DNA of 64,000 nt, taken from positions 33,949,751 to 34,013,750 of the forward strand of contig NC_134020.1 in the NCBI RefSeq assembly GCF_040712315.1, in the 5' to 3' direction. Source of the stretch: Castanea sativa. Lineage: Eukaryota; Streptophyta; Magnoliopsida; Fagales; Fagaceae. The position numbers and the translations under genes are program-made. Shown one piece after another: positions 47,801-56,725 of this stretch. Below the pieces are notes generated by a model. The model was given only the letters and a program-made list of their open reading frames with translations, did no database searches and was not told the DNA's origin. Every line of letters starts with the position of its first letter. Positions within the stretch are counted from its first letter, which is position 1.

Positions 47801-49869
47801 CAAGGATGATCATGTAATAAGATGTACCAAGAAAGACACCAAAGTATGGTATGATATATGCGTCACTAAAATTAAACAGCAGCATTCAAGGTACAAAATC
47901 CAGTGGCATCATAAATGTTAGGTAGCTTAATAATCAATTGAATATCCATCCCCATACCTCTAAGATGGTGGGTACAACATTGAACACCATAGCTGAGAGA
48001 ATGAAATTTATAGCACGGCTTCCACGATCAATAATTCTATTTAATCCACCCGTTTCTCGACTGGAAATACAGAAGCCATGTGAGAAATAGGAAAATATGT
48101 AACTTAACCGCTCAAAATTGTTTCCATTGCAAATATATATTATCAAAAAAAATTCTATTGCAAAGGGGAAGTCATCCTGAATTTAAGCATTAATATCCCT
48201 TGGAGAATGGAGATATAACTTTAAAAAGATTAGAGTGCTAAGCGCTATATCATATTGGCACAACATACTCAACAAATGCAAATTGATAAGGATGAGTCTT
48301 TTTATACATAAGTGACATTTCAAAAACAGATTATTATAATTGACAAATGACTCAGCTCATTGGAGGACAAATAAAAAACGAGACACCATATGTCCACTTA
48401 ATTATGCATGTAACGTACCTAGTGCATAGTAACAACAAAAGAATTAAAGAAAGGAACAAAAGTGACAAAAGTGTTTCTCAGTTATTAGCTATACCTAAGA
48501 TGATATCGAAGGTCAAGGTCATGCAAATGAGCAAACACCTGCAGAAAGTAAGATACAATTACACAAGTCATGTTGAAGGAATTTGCTGACTATATATAAG
48601 AATTTCAAATAAGAAACGTGAAATTACGAGTAAGAAGATTGTGTGAGATATTGGGAAAGTAATGTGTATCTGTGTATTCTAATATAATAAAGGAACAAAT
48701 TTTTTGGCAGCGACATACCTTCCTAGATATTGTTCGAATTGTTCGCAAAGCCACCTTAGAAAACACGGCAGTCCTCAGTTCTGCCACAACAGAATTGTGT
48801 TCAGTTACAAAGAACAGAATCAATGGATAATGACAAACAACCAAGAAAACCACGTAAGAAATTATGGTAGCAATAGTAGCATATGATTCTGATATCGGGG
48901 AATAAACACATATAATCAAAGATTGAAGCTTTAAAACAGAAACAAAAATGAAATGTGGACAAGAATTAGCAATTACTTCAGTGTAGTAGTACCGTTGAAA
49001 GCAGAAGAACACGCCCGCGCAATCCCATATCCAATCAAAACGGAAGCTGGGGTGGCGAAAAGAGCCAGAGCAGTTGGATTGGCGGTTGTGAAGGAAGTGA
49101 GAGCAGCAGCATTGCTGGAATAGGTTGTTAGCCAATCAACAGCAAGCTTGAAGAGGAAAGGCACCTGAATATTCACAACCTGCAATGAAAGAACCAACCA
49201 AAATTTTATTAGAGCCTCAACCAATTGAAGTGTGTTGGAAGTAGTAGCAGTAGTGATTACTTTACCTTGGCACCAACGAGAAAGGCCAAGGCAGTGATGA
49301 TCCGGAGACGGAATTCGAAGTTGTCTTTCACCCAAATGTAAGTGGCAAGAGTACGCAGGATGTTCATATCAGCAACCCTGTCCTGTGAAGCCGACTTCAC
49401 GAGTTTCGCATCATTCTTATTATCATTATTATTATTATTCTCATCCGTAATAGTACTAGTTTTTGGAGTTGAAGTTGAGAACGATATGCGCCCATTCACC
49501 ATAAAACTCTGTCAAAATTGATCAATCAAATTATTAATTGTCTAGTGAAACAATAGCAATACAAAAAGTTACAAGATATGATAGACTAACTGGATGTAGA
49601 GGATAGGCTCTGTTGCCTGCTCGGCCGGAAGACGAAGAAGAAGGTGAATCGGAAAGGAACGATTTGACATGATAGGTAAGAGGATAGGGATTTGTTGTTC
49701 TTCTTATTGTTGTTGTTGTTGTTGTTCTGAGATTGAAATTACGAAGAGGAGAATGGTATGAACGCAAGAAAGTAGTGGTAGTGTTTGGATACAGAAACTT
49801 GCGTTGGACAAGCAATGAAGCCCTAAGGCTCTTCGATGCTGCAGCAGCAACTGCAGCCGCTGCTAGCAT
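22778..49869 (-). CDS. ATM3: Mitochondrial half-ABC transporter, ATM3/ABCB25 type (20 exons)
   Basis: Exons: 49869-49591, 49508-49266, 49179-48993, 48780-48719, 48538-48495, 48060-47958, 47745-47638, 47290-47207, 47086-47026, 46341-46196, 46100-45984, 45320-45235, 40679-40591, 27713-27658, 26979-26899, 26766-26701, 26583-26491, 26020-25956, 23377-23242, 22921-22778. Every junction is GT-AG and phases agree, giving 749 residues (Arabidopsis ATM3 is of similar length). The N-terminus is Ala/Ser/Arg-rich, as in a mitochondrial presequence. A six-helix transmembrane domain (about 120-430) precedes the ATPase domain: Walker A 532-540 (GTSGSGKST), Q-loop Q580, signature LSGGE 636-640, Walker B 'ILLCDE' 656-661, H-loop H692. 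By family knowledge it sits in the inner mitochondrial membrane as a homodimer and exports a glutathione-linked sulfur compound for cytosolic iron-sulfur assembly and molybdenum-cofactor synthesis. No missing catalytic residue seen. Confidence 0.95.
24473..25905. mobile_element. Non-autonomous Mutator-like element (MULE) in ATM3 intron 18
   Basis: 1,433 bp with terminal inverted repeats of about 250 bp starting GGCGTAAATGCACTTTTAGT, and a perfect 9-bp target duplication TAAAAATAA (24464-24472, 25906-25914). The interior has a degenerate tandem repeat built on 'GATCGGAGTTTTGATTGCGT' (about 25000-25195) and an open piece containing '[16 protein letters not shown]' (plus strand, about 25225-25270) whose source I do not recognise. 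No transposase. Its right end lies only 50 bp past the splice donor of exon 18 (25956). Same family as 51222-52563. Confidence 0.92.
28372..30225 (+). pseudogene. 5'-truncated LINE
   Basis: Begins within RT ('[15 protein letters not shown]', the FxDD box) and continues through the RT C-terminal part ('[19 protein letters not shown]', '[19 protein letters not shown]') to the zinc-binding zf-RVT region, then a 3' UTR and an A-rich tail after 'TTACTTATC' near 30215. Several stops and frameshifts. Antisense to ATM3. Confidence 0.85.
30408..30525 (+). mobile_element. Short LINE 3' tail with target duplication
   Basis: About 118 bp ending 'CAATAAATTTTTTTCTTACCAATC' followed by an A-rich tail. GGAGAAATT occurs on both sides (30399-30407, 30526-30534). 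Reads as a LINE 3' end truncated during insertion. Confidence 0.6.
32412..32468 (-). mobile_element. Micro-insertion: 23 nt between 17-bp direct repeats
   Basis: AAGCAGTCGAGGGACTT (32412-32428) and AAGCAGTCAAGGGACTT (32452-32468) differ at one base. The insert, on the minus strand, is TGTTCTC plus sixteen A, much like the one at 19964-19984. In ATM3 intron 13. Confidence 0.8.
32862..33535. mobile_element. TIR element with palindromic ends and GC-rich core
   Basis: The left end 'TAGTTAGTAGGTACTGTTTT' is matched by the reverse complement of the right end ('TAATTAGTAGGTACTGTTTA'), and similarity continues about 170 bp inward through several copies of AATCGAGTCT/AGACTCGATT. The core at 33088-33245 is a tandem array of a roughly 10-bp GC-rich unit (CTGGGTCGCG). 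No target duplication could be fixed. The Arg/Trp-rich ORFs over the core are repeat artefacts. Confidence 0.6.
34799..35715 (+). repeat. Tandem duplication (~467 and ~450 bp) across a LINE/hAT junction
   Basis: Copies start 'CCAGGGTTGATGAAGAGGGTGA' at 34799 and 35266. Both run through LINE ORF1, the hAT left end ('GGGCTGCCGCACCCGCAC') and on to 'ATATCATGTTTTAGTTATTAT'. Because each copy includes the LINE/hAT junction, the duplication happened after the hAT insertion. Confidence 0.85.
34968..35833. mobile_element. hAT-like element inside LINE ORF1
   Basis: Flanked by a perfect 8-bp duplication GTTCGAAG (34960-34967, 35834-35841). The ends 'TAGAAAGCATGAGTGCGG' and, reverse-complemented, 'TATGAAGCACGGGTGCGG' are inverted repeats. 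An 8-bp duplication is typical of hAT elements. The element now contains a local tandem duplication that includes LINE flank. Confidence 0.72.
41826..41883. repeat. (CT)n(AT)n compound microsatellite
   Basis: A run of CT units passing directly into AT units in ATM3 intron 12. Confidence 0.9.
42066..42630 (-). pseudogene. Ty1/copia gag remnant
   Basis: Minus-strand translation gives '[20 protein letters not shown]', then a Gly/Ser-rich linker and '[14 protein letters not shown]', which matches the retroviral-type zinc knuckle except that the first cysteine is a tyrosine. This is the usual C-terminal layout of plant copia gag. No pol was found nearby. Confidence 0.65.
42641..42892 (+). mobile_element. 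Truncated LINE 3' end with 11-bp target duplication
   Basis: About 252 bp ending 'TTTTTATGTTACTTATC' plus a run of A. TTGAGCTCACA lies on both sides (42630-42640, 42893-42903). Only 3' UTR remains. Inserted into the copia gag relic. Confidence 0.82.
45446..45620 (-). mobile_element. Probable LINE 3' tail, antisense
   Basis: On the minus strand the segment ends 'ATGAAGTCTATTACTTATCAAC' followed by an A-run (T-run at 45452-45463), like the LINE ends elsewhere in the window. The upstream edge and target duplication were not resolved. In ATM3 intron 11. Confidence 0.45.
47373..47397. repeat. C-run followed by A-run in ATM3 intron
   Basis: A homopolymer of about 17 C followed by A's within the intron between exons 7 and 8. 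Length is likely variable and prone to sequencing error. Confidence 0.7.
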
Positions 49870-50786
49870 TTTTTTTTTTTTTTTTTTGAACACTAACTTC
49901 AGAATTGTTTTCAATAGAAATTGGAGAAAACCCTAATACGATGTGTTTTTAATGTAGCTGAAGAATTTGTGTAGTGAAATTCAAAAATTGAATGGTAGTA
50001 GTGATTTTACAAAGAAGGAGAAGAACAAAAGGGACACGGAAAGAGAGTGAGAAAGAGAGAGGTGTTAGAGATATTTGTAGTTTATTAGTTTATAGGAACA
50101 CTTCCCGCGATGTTTGCAGGCGGCAGAGTCAGCCAGCACAACAGCTGCAAGCTAGAGTTTGAGTGGATGGAGGTGGGGTATTTTTGACTTTTTATTCACT
50201 TTCTATCCCCATAAATCAAAAGCCCTCAGCTCTGCTTCTCGGACTAGAACTAAAAGAATATTAAGAAATAGTATAAAAATAGCTAAACTAAAATATAAAG
50301 TTTTTGTAGTTTTTAGTTAGTTTAACTGGTAAAGTTTCTGAAGGTTGTATAAGAGATTTAGGGTTTAGGATTCAATCCTCGTCTACACAAAAAATTGATT
50401 GGTGTCTTAGTTTGATGATAAAGAGTTATCGTCAGAAGCGGACGACATAGATTAAAATCTTTCAAAACTTTCGATTATTCAATTAAGATCTTTTTATCAA
50501 CTTTTGTCAAATGTTGTAATTAATTGTCAAATTTTTTATTTAAAAAAAATTAATTAGTGATTGAAAAATAATTTCTAAATTAAAAAAGTTAACGGTGTTG
50601 ACAAAGAGACTTTAATTAAATAAACTTGAAAATTAGTGGACTAATGTGAATGAAAGAAAAATTAGAAAATTAAAATGAATTATAGTGAAATTTAGAGGGC
50701 AAATTTTGTATTTTAACTTATAAATAAATATGAAAAACTGCACTTGAACAAATACAATCAAATTACACATATGAATATATAATGTA

Positions 50787-50817
<31 letters not shown>

Positions 50818-51124
50818 CTTTTCTTCTTTTTGGTGAGAGTCATATAAATAGAATTTCGTAACACCCTCCTCGGTTACTTTGGTAAATAATATTATTTTAA
50901 GGATAATAACTATTATTAAAATTGGTAATGCTTTCAAGTAATTTAGGAATTCATTCTCAAATAAACAAAAAATATATATATGATTTTTACCCCTAATATG
51001 CCACATGATTTAACATGAAATTATGTTTTAAAAACATGATTTCAACACTTATATTGTGTTTTGAAAATATATGTGATTTCTCACTTATTATGTATAGAAT
51101 ATAGATGCCACAAATGGGCGAAAT

Positions 51125-51163
<39 letters not shown>

Positions 51164-51221
51164 GCCTTCTCTTATATTTTCTCTCCTTCAAATAATACTT
51201 TAAATCACATAAAATATATTA
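49870..51221 (-). promoter_or_regulatory. ATM3 5' UTR/promoter region
   Basis: On the minus strand a run of about 19-20 A directly touches the ATG (T-run 49869-49888). The rest is AT-rich with a (CTT)n run at 50787-50820 and a short (CA)n(TA)n run near 51127-51163. A Pack-MULE lies 1.35 kb upstream of the ATG. No TATA box could be assigned with confidence. Confidence 0.45.
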
Positions 51222-51618
51222 GGCGTAAATGCACTTTTAGTCCCTACATTTTGACCCAATTTCTATTTTGGTCCCTACATTTTATTTTTACTACTTTTAG
51301 TCCCTAAACCAATTAACGCGTGACATTTAAGTCCTTACCGTCACCCAACTAACAGAAAATGCTGACGTGGCTAATGGCACAGTAAAATAATAATTAAAAA
51401 ATCTATTTTGGCATTAAAAAATTGCCACGTCGGCGTTTAAATTAATTTTAATTAAATTAAAAAAATTAAAAACAAAAACTTGAAAATGAACGTCAACAAC
51501 AACAAATCCAAAATCAAGAACATGAACATCAAACTCAGAATCAAGAACATGAACATCAACAACAACAAAATAGATCAGACCGAACCACACCCAAACCAAC
51601 AAACCCAGAATCAAGAAC

Positions 51619-52150
51619 ATGAATATCAACAACAACAAAATAGATCAAATCGAACCACACCCAAACCAACAACAACAAACCCACGCCTCTCTTTTCACCT
51701 CTAACAAAAAACCACACCAACAAGAACAACATCAACAACTGGTACGAGCACCCTCTGTGTTAGAACGATTCACATCCTTCAAGTTTTCGCTCTACAAGTT
51801 CGACCAACCCAACAACCCAGAACCACCAGTGCTCTCCGAATATCCGAACCTCCAGCAATCCGAACCTGTGCATGTTAACCCAGATCCTCTGACCCAAATC
51901 ACCAGAACTCCTTCTCTTCTCGAATGGCTCAAGTCTATATCGGTTCTGTACCGGTCCGACTCGTCCACTCCAGAACCCGAAACTAACACAGGCGAGTTGA
52001 AAGAGCATGTTAACCCGGATCCTCCGACCCAAATTGCCAAGACTCCTTCCATTCTCGAACGGCTCAAGTCTATATCGTTTCTGTACTCATCCGACTCAGC
52101 CACTACAGAACCCGAAACTAACACTAAGGATGACGAAATTGATGCAAGTG
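51619..52150 (+). pseudogene. Captured DUF4408-like gene fragment
   Basis: Open frame with three copies of a unit of the form 'APSVLERFTSFKFSLY', 'TPSLLEWLKSISVLYRSDS' and 'TPSILERLKSISFLYSSDS', each in a Pro/Glu-rich context, followed by 'DDEIDASA', which resembles the start of the DUF761 motif. This layout is known from plant DUF4408/DUF761 proteins. The leader (51490-51680) is an Asn/Gln-rich tandem repeat. The frame is open to 52179, but its end runs into unrelated captured DNA. Confidence 0.6.
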
Positions 52151-52237
52151 CTTGTGCTTTTCCTCGGAGTACTTCGTGATCGCGTACTGGCTTGAACCTA
52201 TCTTCTCCTTCAGAGTCACAATCGCCTCCGTAATCAT
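52141..52237 (-). pseudogene. Captured linker-histone (H15/GH1) exon fragment with splice acceptor
   Basis: On the minus strand, 'TTTTGGTTTTTTGCAG' (an intron end) is followed by an open frame 'MITEAIVTLKEKIGSSQYAI' then 'TKYSEEKHKHL'. This is the central part of the globular H15 domain of histone H1/HMGA proteins (MI.EAI..LKE..GSS.YAI.K). About 32 codons, cut off where it meets the DUF4408-like piece near 52150. Confidence 0.75.
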
Positions 52238-52637
52238 CTGCAAAAAACCAAAATCAAACCCATAAAAAATCAGTTTCAGATCTGAAAATTTTGAAAAAGA
52301 AATAGTTTTTTGTTTTTAATTTTTTTTATTTAATTAAAATTAATTTAAACGTTGACGTGGCAATTTTTTAATGCCAAAATAGATTTTTTAATTATTATTT
52401 TACTGTACCGTTAGCCACGTCAGCATTTTCTGTTAGTTGGGTGACGGTAAGGACTTAAATGTCACGCGTTAATTGGTTTAGGGACTAAAAGTAGTAAAAA
52501 TAAAATGTAAGGACCAAAATAGAAATTGGGTCAAAATGTAAGGACTAAAAGTGCATTTACGCCAATATATTATTTGACCCTAAATCTTGGCTTACAGCTA
52601 ATTGGCCTGTACATGACAACTCATTTGCACTTCAAAG

Positions 52638-52687
52638 AAAGCGAAGTATGTTTTTTTTTTTTTTAAACAAAAGCGAAGTATGTTTTT
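52638..52687 (-). mobile_element. Micro-insertion: 14 nt between 18-bp direct repeats
   Basis: AAAGCGAAGTATGTTTTT occurs at 52638-52655 and 52670-52687. The insert, on the minus strand, is TGTTT plus nine A. Confidence 0.82.
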
Positions 52688-52747
52688 AAATAGAGTATAT
52701 AAACTAGAAAGACCTATGTTATGCCAATATGATAGTACTATTGTTAT

Positions 52748-52749
<2 letters not shown>

Positions 52750-52781
<32 letters not shown>
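52750..52781. repeat. (AT)n microsatellite
   Basis: 16 AT units, downstream of the Pack-MULE. Confidence 0.9.
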
Positions 52782-52783
<2 letters not shown>

Positions 52784-52886
52784 GGTTTAAAAATAAATAA
52801 AAGAAAATAGTAAAAAATACACCCAACCCAACTAATACTAGAGCATGTGGGCTGTTCGTACAGAAGGACGAAATGTAAAATCAAAT

Positions 52887-53315
52887 TTGGGTTCTATTAA
52901 AATTTAAAATTGATTTAAACTCGATTATCATAAAAAATCTAAGTGAAAATTTGATAACATATAGAAAGATCATCAAATGTATATAAATAGCAGTATAATT
53001 CTATTTTATTTTATTGATACTAAAATCTGCTAGCGCTTTTTTATTTATATATTGCGTCCAGGTTCAATGTATCTCCACCCAATAAATTTTTTATTCTAAA
53101 AAAAATTTGGGTTGGGTACCACAGATACATTGAACCTGGATGCAATATATAAATAAATAAATAAAAGGGCTGGCAGACAAATTTTAGTATCAATAAAATA
53201 AAATAGAACTATACTGCTATATATACACACACATTTGATGATCTTTCTATATATTATCAAATTTTCACTTAGATTTTTTATGATAGTCGAGTTTAAATAA
53301 ATTTTAAATTAGTAC
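52887..53315. repeat. Large hairpin / foldback repeat (~430 bp)
   Basis: Arms of about 200 bp. 'GGTTCAATGTATCT' (to 53074) pairs with 'AGATACATTGAACC' (from 53123), 'TTTTATTGATACTAAAAT' with 'ATTTTAGTATCAATAAAA', and 'AAATTTGATAACATATAGAAA' with a reverse-complement match near 53245-53270. The centre is near 53095. Outer edges and target duplication unresolved. Could be a foldback MITE; a transcript would form a long RNA hairpin. Confidence 0.8.
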
Positions 53316-55028
53316 AAGATTTGGGCAAATGAATTTTTTTTTGATAAGTACATCGTAATTTTATTAAGAAGAAAATAAAAGTATTACGTCACTGAAAAAA
53401 CTTTGTACTCCAATGACAACCCTCCACATGACTTTAATGAACCCCCTCCTCTATTGGATGTGTGCACTACACTTAGGGCTATCCAAACCTGTCTAGAGCT
53501 TGAAAACCCAGCCAAACTGGCCCGATGTCAACTTGATTTTGCCCAAACCGAAGGTCTAGTTGGTCATTGCGCGGGTCTCTATTTTCAAGAACCAACATTG
53601 GCAGGTCAAGTGGCGGGTTTCCTTCTTCAAACCTGAGCCATCCAAACCTGACAAAGTTATATACAAAATCCAACCAAATTCGATAAGATCAAGCTAAATT
53701 TGGCAAGATCTCAACCAAATCTGGCGAGATCTTGACTAGATCTGATGGGATTTAGCCAGATGCGGCCAAAGCACAGCAAATTTTAGTGAAAATTTGCAAA
53801 TTCCAACAAAAATTTGCAAATTTTGATGAAGTTTTGCAAATTCTAGCAACGATTTGCAGATTCTGGTGACTATTTGCAATTTCCAACGAACTTTAGCACC
53901 AACCAAACTGACCTGAGCTCAAAACCAACTCCACCAATAGACATTAGTGGTCAGTTTTAGCCTTTCAGGTCCCTCCACCCTCCACCGACGCTAGCGAGTT
54001 GGGCCTGAGCTAGGTCCAAAACCGACCCGGCTCGACCTGTGGACAGACCTAACTATACTTTTAGGTTTTTTTTTTTTTTTTTTTTTGAGGACACTTTTAG
54101 TATGTTCGATAGTCTTTATATATCCTAATGGATAGGTGAGTTCAGATGAATTTTACTTTAGCTAATGATTTGGTAAAACCACTATTTCAATATGTTTCAT
54201 GCTACTTGCAAGGAAAGAGAAGATATTATTTCCCTGCTATGACCTTCCACGTAACTTTTGTTCGCTCCTTCCTCAATTGGATATGTCCACTTCACTTTCA
54301 AGTACGTTAAAAAAAATTTCTACATAATATCTATTGATTCAGAATATAATTTTAATTTAATTAATGATTTGACAAAAGTCATTTTCTAAAGACAATTCAT
54401 GTTACTTACAGATAATGAGAAGACTTTATTTCTAGAGTATGACCTTCCACATACCTTTAGTTGGCCTCCTTGTCACGACCCAAATCCATGAAACATGAAT
54501 TTAAATATATGACTAACTTGCTGACCTTACCTAGCTCAATAAACATAATTTATTTAAACTTAGTTCAATAAAACTCTAAATAAACAATGCTTCTGATAAA
54601 CCTCTTATAATAACTAAAATCCACAATTTATAATAATCTCCAAAATATTGTGAAGTCTAAGCGGAATAAAAAAATAATAACTAATAATCTTTTCAAAACT
54701 CCACAAATTGAAAATAATCTCCATTATATAAAATGTGAACTACAAAACAAAGGTAACTAAAATTTTTATGAGTCTTCAAGTAACACTGAAGCCGCCTACA
54801 ACTTCCACGCTCTACCTTGCACCTCACAAAGCAATCCAAGGGTTCTATATTCCCAACTACACTTTAATATGAAAATAGTGATTGATGAGGTGAGCCACAC
54901 ATCTAGTAAGTAATTATACAGAATACACAACGGAATAGAGTCAAGCAAAGCACGAGTTTGATTTCACAAAACTCAAAATATCCAATATAGTTTTCAAAAC
55001 ATGTAAAGAATCACTTAATACACATATA

Positions 55029-55282
55029 GGATCCGTTTGGATAGAACTTATTGCTGAAAACTGAAAACTGAAAACACTGTAGCAAAATAATTTTAAAATG
55101 TGTGAATAGTACCGCGGGACTTATTTTTAATGAAAAAGTTGCTGAAAAGTGAAATTTGTGGGTCCGTGAACAGTGCACGAATGCACTGTTCACAGAAGAT
55201 TGGGTCAACACTTGCGGCTGGAGGAAAAAAAAAAAAAAAAAAAAAAACGCGGACGCAGGAAACGCGCTATCCAAACTCCACC
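55029..55282. mobile_element. MITE nested in the solo LTR
   Basis: Ends GGATCCGTTTGGATAGAAC and, reverse-complemented, GGTGGAGTTTGGATAGCGC. Flanked by ATA on both sides. Contains the runs 'GCTGAAAACTGAAAAC' and 'GAACAGTGCACGAATGCACT'. PIF/Harbinger-like by its TTTGGATAG ends; superfamily uncertain. Confidence 0.6.
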
Positions 55283-56656
55283 ATAATCAAATCTTAAAGT
55301 CTTTTGGAAACACATACAAATAATTGATCAGAGCACAGTGTCACATATACATATTATATATTCTCACATACAATCCTGTGAGCGGATACCAACATCTAAC
55401 CCCTGCTGGTGAGGGATCAACACATATTCTCACATACAATCCTGTGAGCGGATTTACACATATATCTGATCAATTCTAAAAACACTCATTTTGAGTCACA
55501 TATCACAAACAATAAAGTTTATACAACATATAATAATTTTCTCAATATTAACAATTGTTCCAACAATAAAGACATATTGAATATCACAATATCAAATTGA
55601 AACATAAATCAAAAGATGCTTGACTCTCTTAGAGAACGAATAGGAGCTGAAGAGTTTATATAAATATTTTTACAATTCTTGAGTAAGTTTGAAAATCCAG
55701 TTTGCTAAAAGGAACGTCTTAAATACCGTTTGAAAAAAAACAAGAATATAACTTCAAAATCACTTGGTTTGAAACAATTTTAAAGAACAAGAATCTTTTT
55801 AGAATACTTACTTTGAAACTCAAGTATTTTCGGAAAATAGTTTAGTTTAGAAACCATCTTTTAAATGGTATTTGGACATTCAAAACGTTATTTAAAATTC
55901 GAAATTTCTCTTTCAATAGTGTAAAAATGTTTTTTGATAAACTTTTGAAAACTTTTAACTTCTAAGAACATGAAGGACAAAACTTGTGCATATTATACAT
56001 AATTACTTACTGCACTTGAATCACTCTGAAAGTCCAGCCGAAACAACCTCCAAAGAGCCTCAAAATACTCTTAAATAGGACCTATAATCAATCATGGAAA
56101 TTACTTAATATCCTCCACAAAATATAAATTTTACTAAACTATACAAACTAACTCACTAGTAAAATACTTTGCTGAACTAAATGATAGCACTAATGCAAAG
56201 TATTTCTACCCAAAAATGTGTTTTCCTTGAATTTATCAAAACGCAGAGGCAGCAGCTAATACTTTAGGGTTTAAGTTGATATACATAATCCCAAACAAGC
56301 CATATTATATATATATCCACCATAGAAAACTTTACAGCTATCCTAATATATATATATATAACCACACTGGCATAGCATAAACTCAAGGAAAGGTCCCAGA
56401 GGCAATGAAAACCTTAGCCGCATGCTTTTGACTTATATATCTATCATATATATTATATGTCATAGCATAATCTCAAGGAAAGGTCCCAGAGGCAATGAAA
56501 ACCATAGCCGCATTCTTTGACTTATATATCTATCATATATATTATATGTACTAAATAGCCGCATTCCTTGACTTCAATCTAGGATTATATATATTCAAAT
56601 CCGAAGGTGGCTTAAGCCAAAATCACATTCTCTTGCAATCCGTGGCTCAATCTAGG

Positions 56657-56659
<3 letters not shown>

Positions 56660-56723
<64 letters not shown>
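56660..56723. repeat. (AT)n microsatellite
   Basis: About 32 AT units inside the solo LTR, the longest simple repeat in the window. Confidence 0.9.

Positions 56724-56725
<2 letters not shown>

Larger units (their letters stand above)
51222..52563. mobile_element. Pack-MULE carrying two host gene fragments
   Basis: 1,342 bp. Long terminal inverted repeats (about 250 bp, starting GGCGTAAATGCACTTTTAGT) and a perfect 9-bp duplication AATATATTA (51213-51221, 52564-52572). Same family as 24473-25905, in opposite orientation judged by shared subterminal sequence ('AACATGAACATCAAAC'). The interior joins a DUF4408-like fragment (plus strand) to a linker-histone exon (minus strand). No transposase. 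Confidence 0.93.

Noticed and set aside
48605..49135. 176-codon minus-strand ORF
   Set aside because: It runs through ATM3 exon 4, an intron and part of exon 3 in the wrong frame; the spliced model explains the locus.
51414..52124. Minus-strand ORFs opposite the DUF4408-like piece
   Set aside because: They are shadows of the Asn/Gln/His-rich plus-strand repeat; only the H15 fragment at 52141-52237 is a genuine minus-strand homology.
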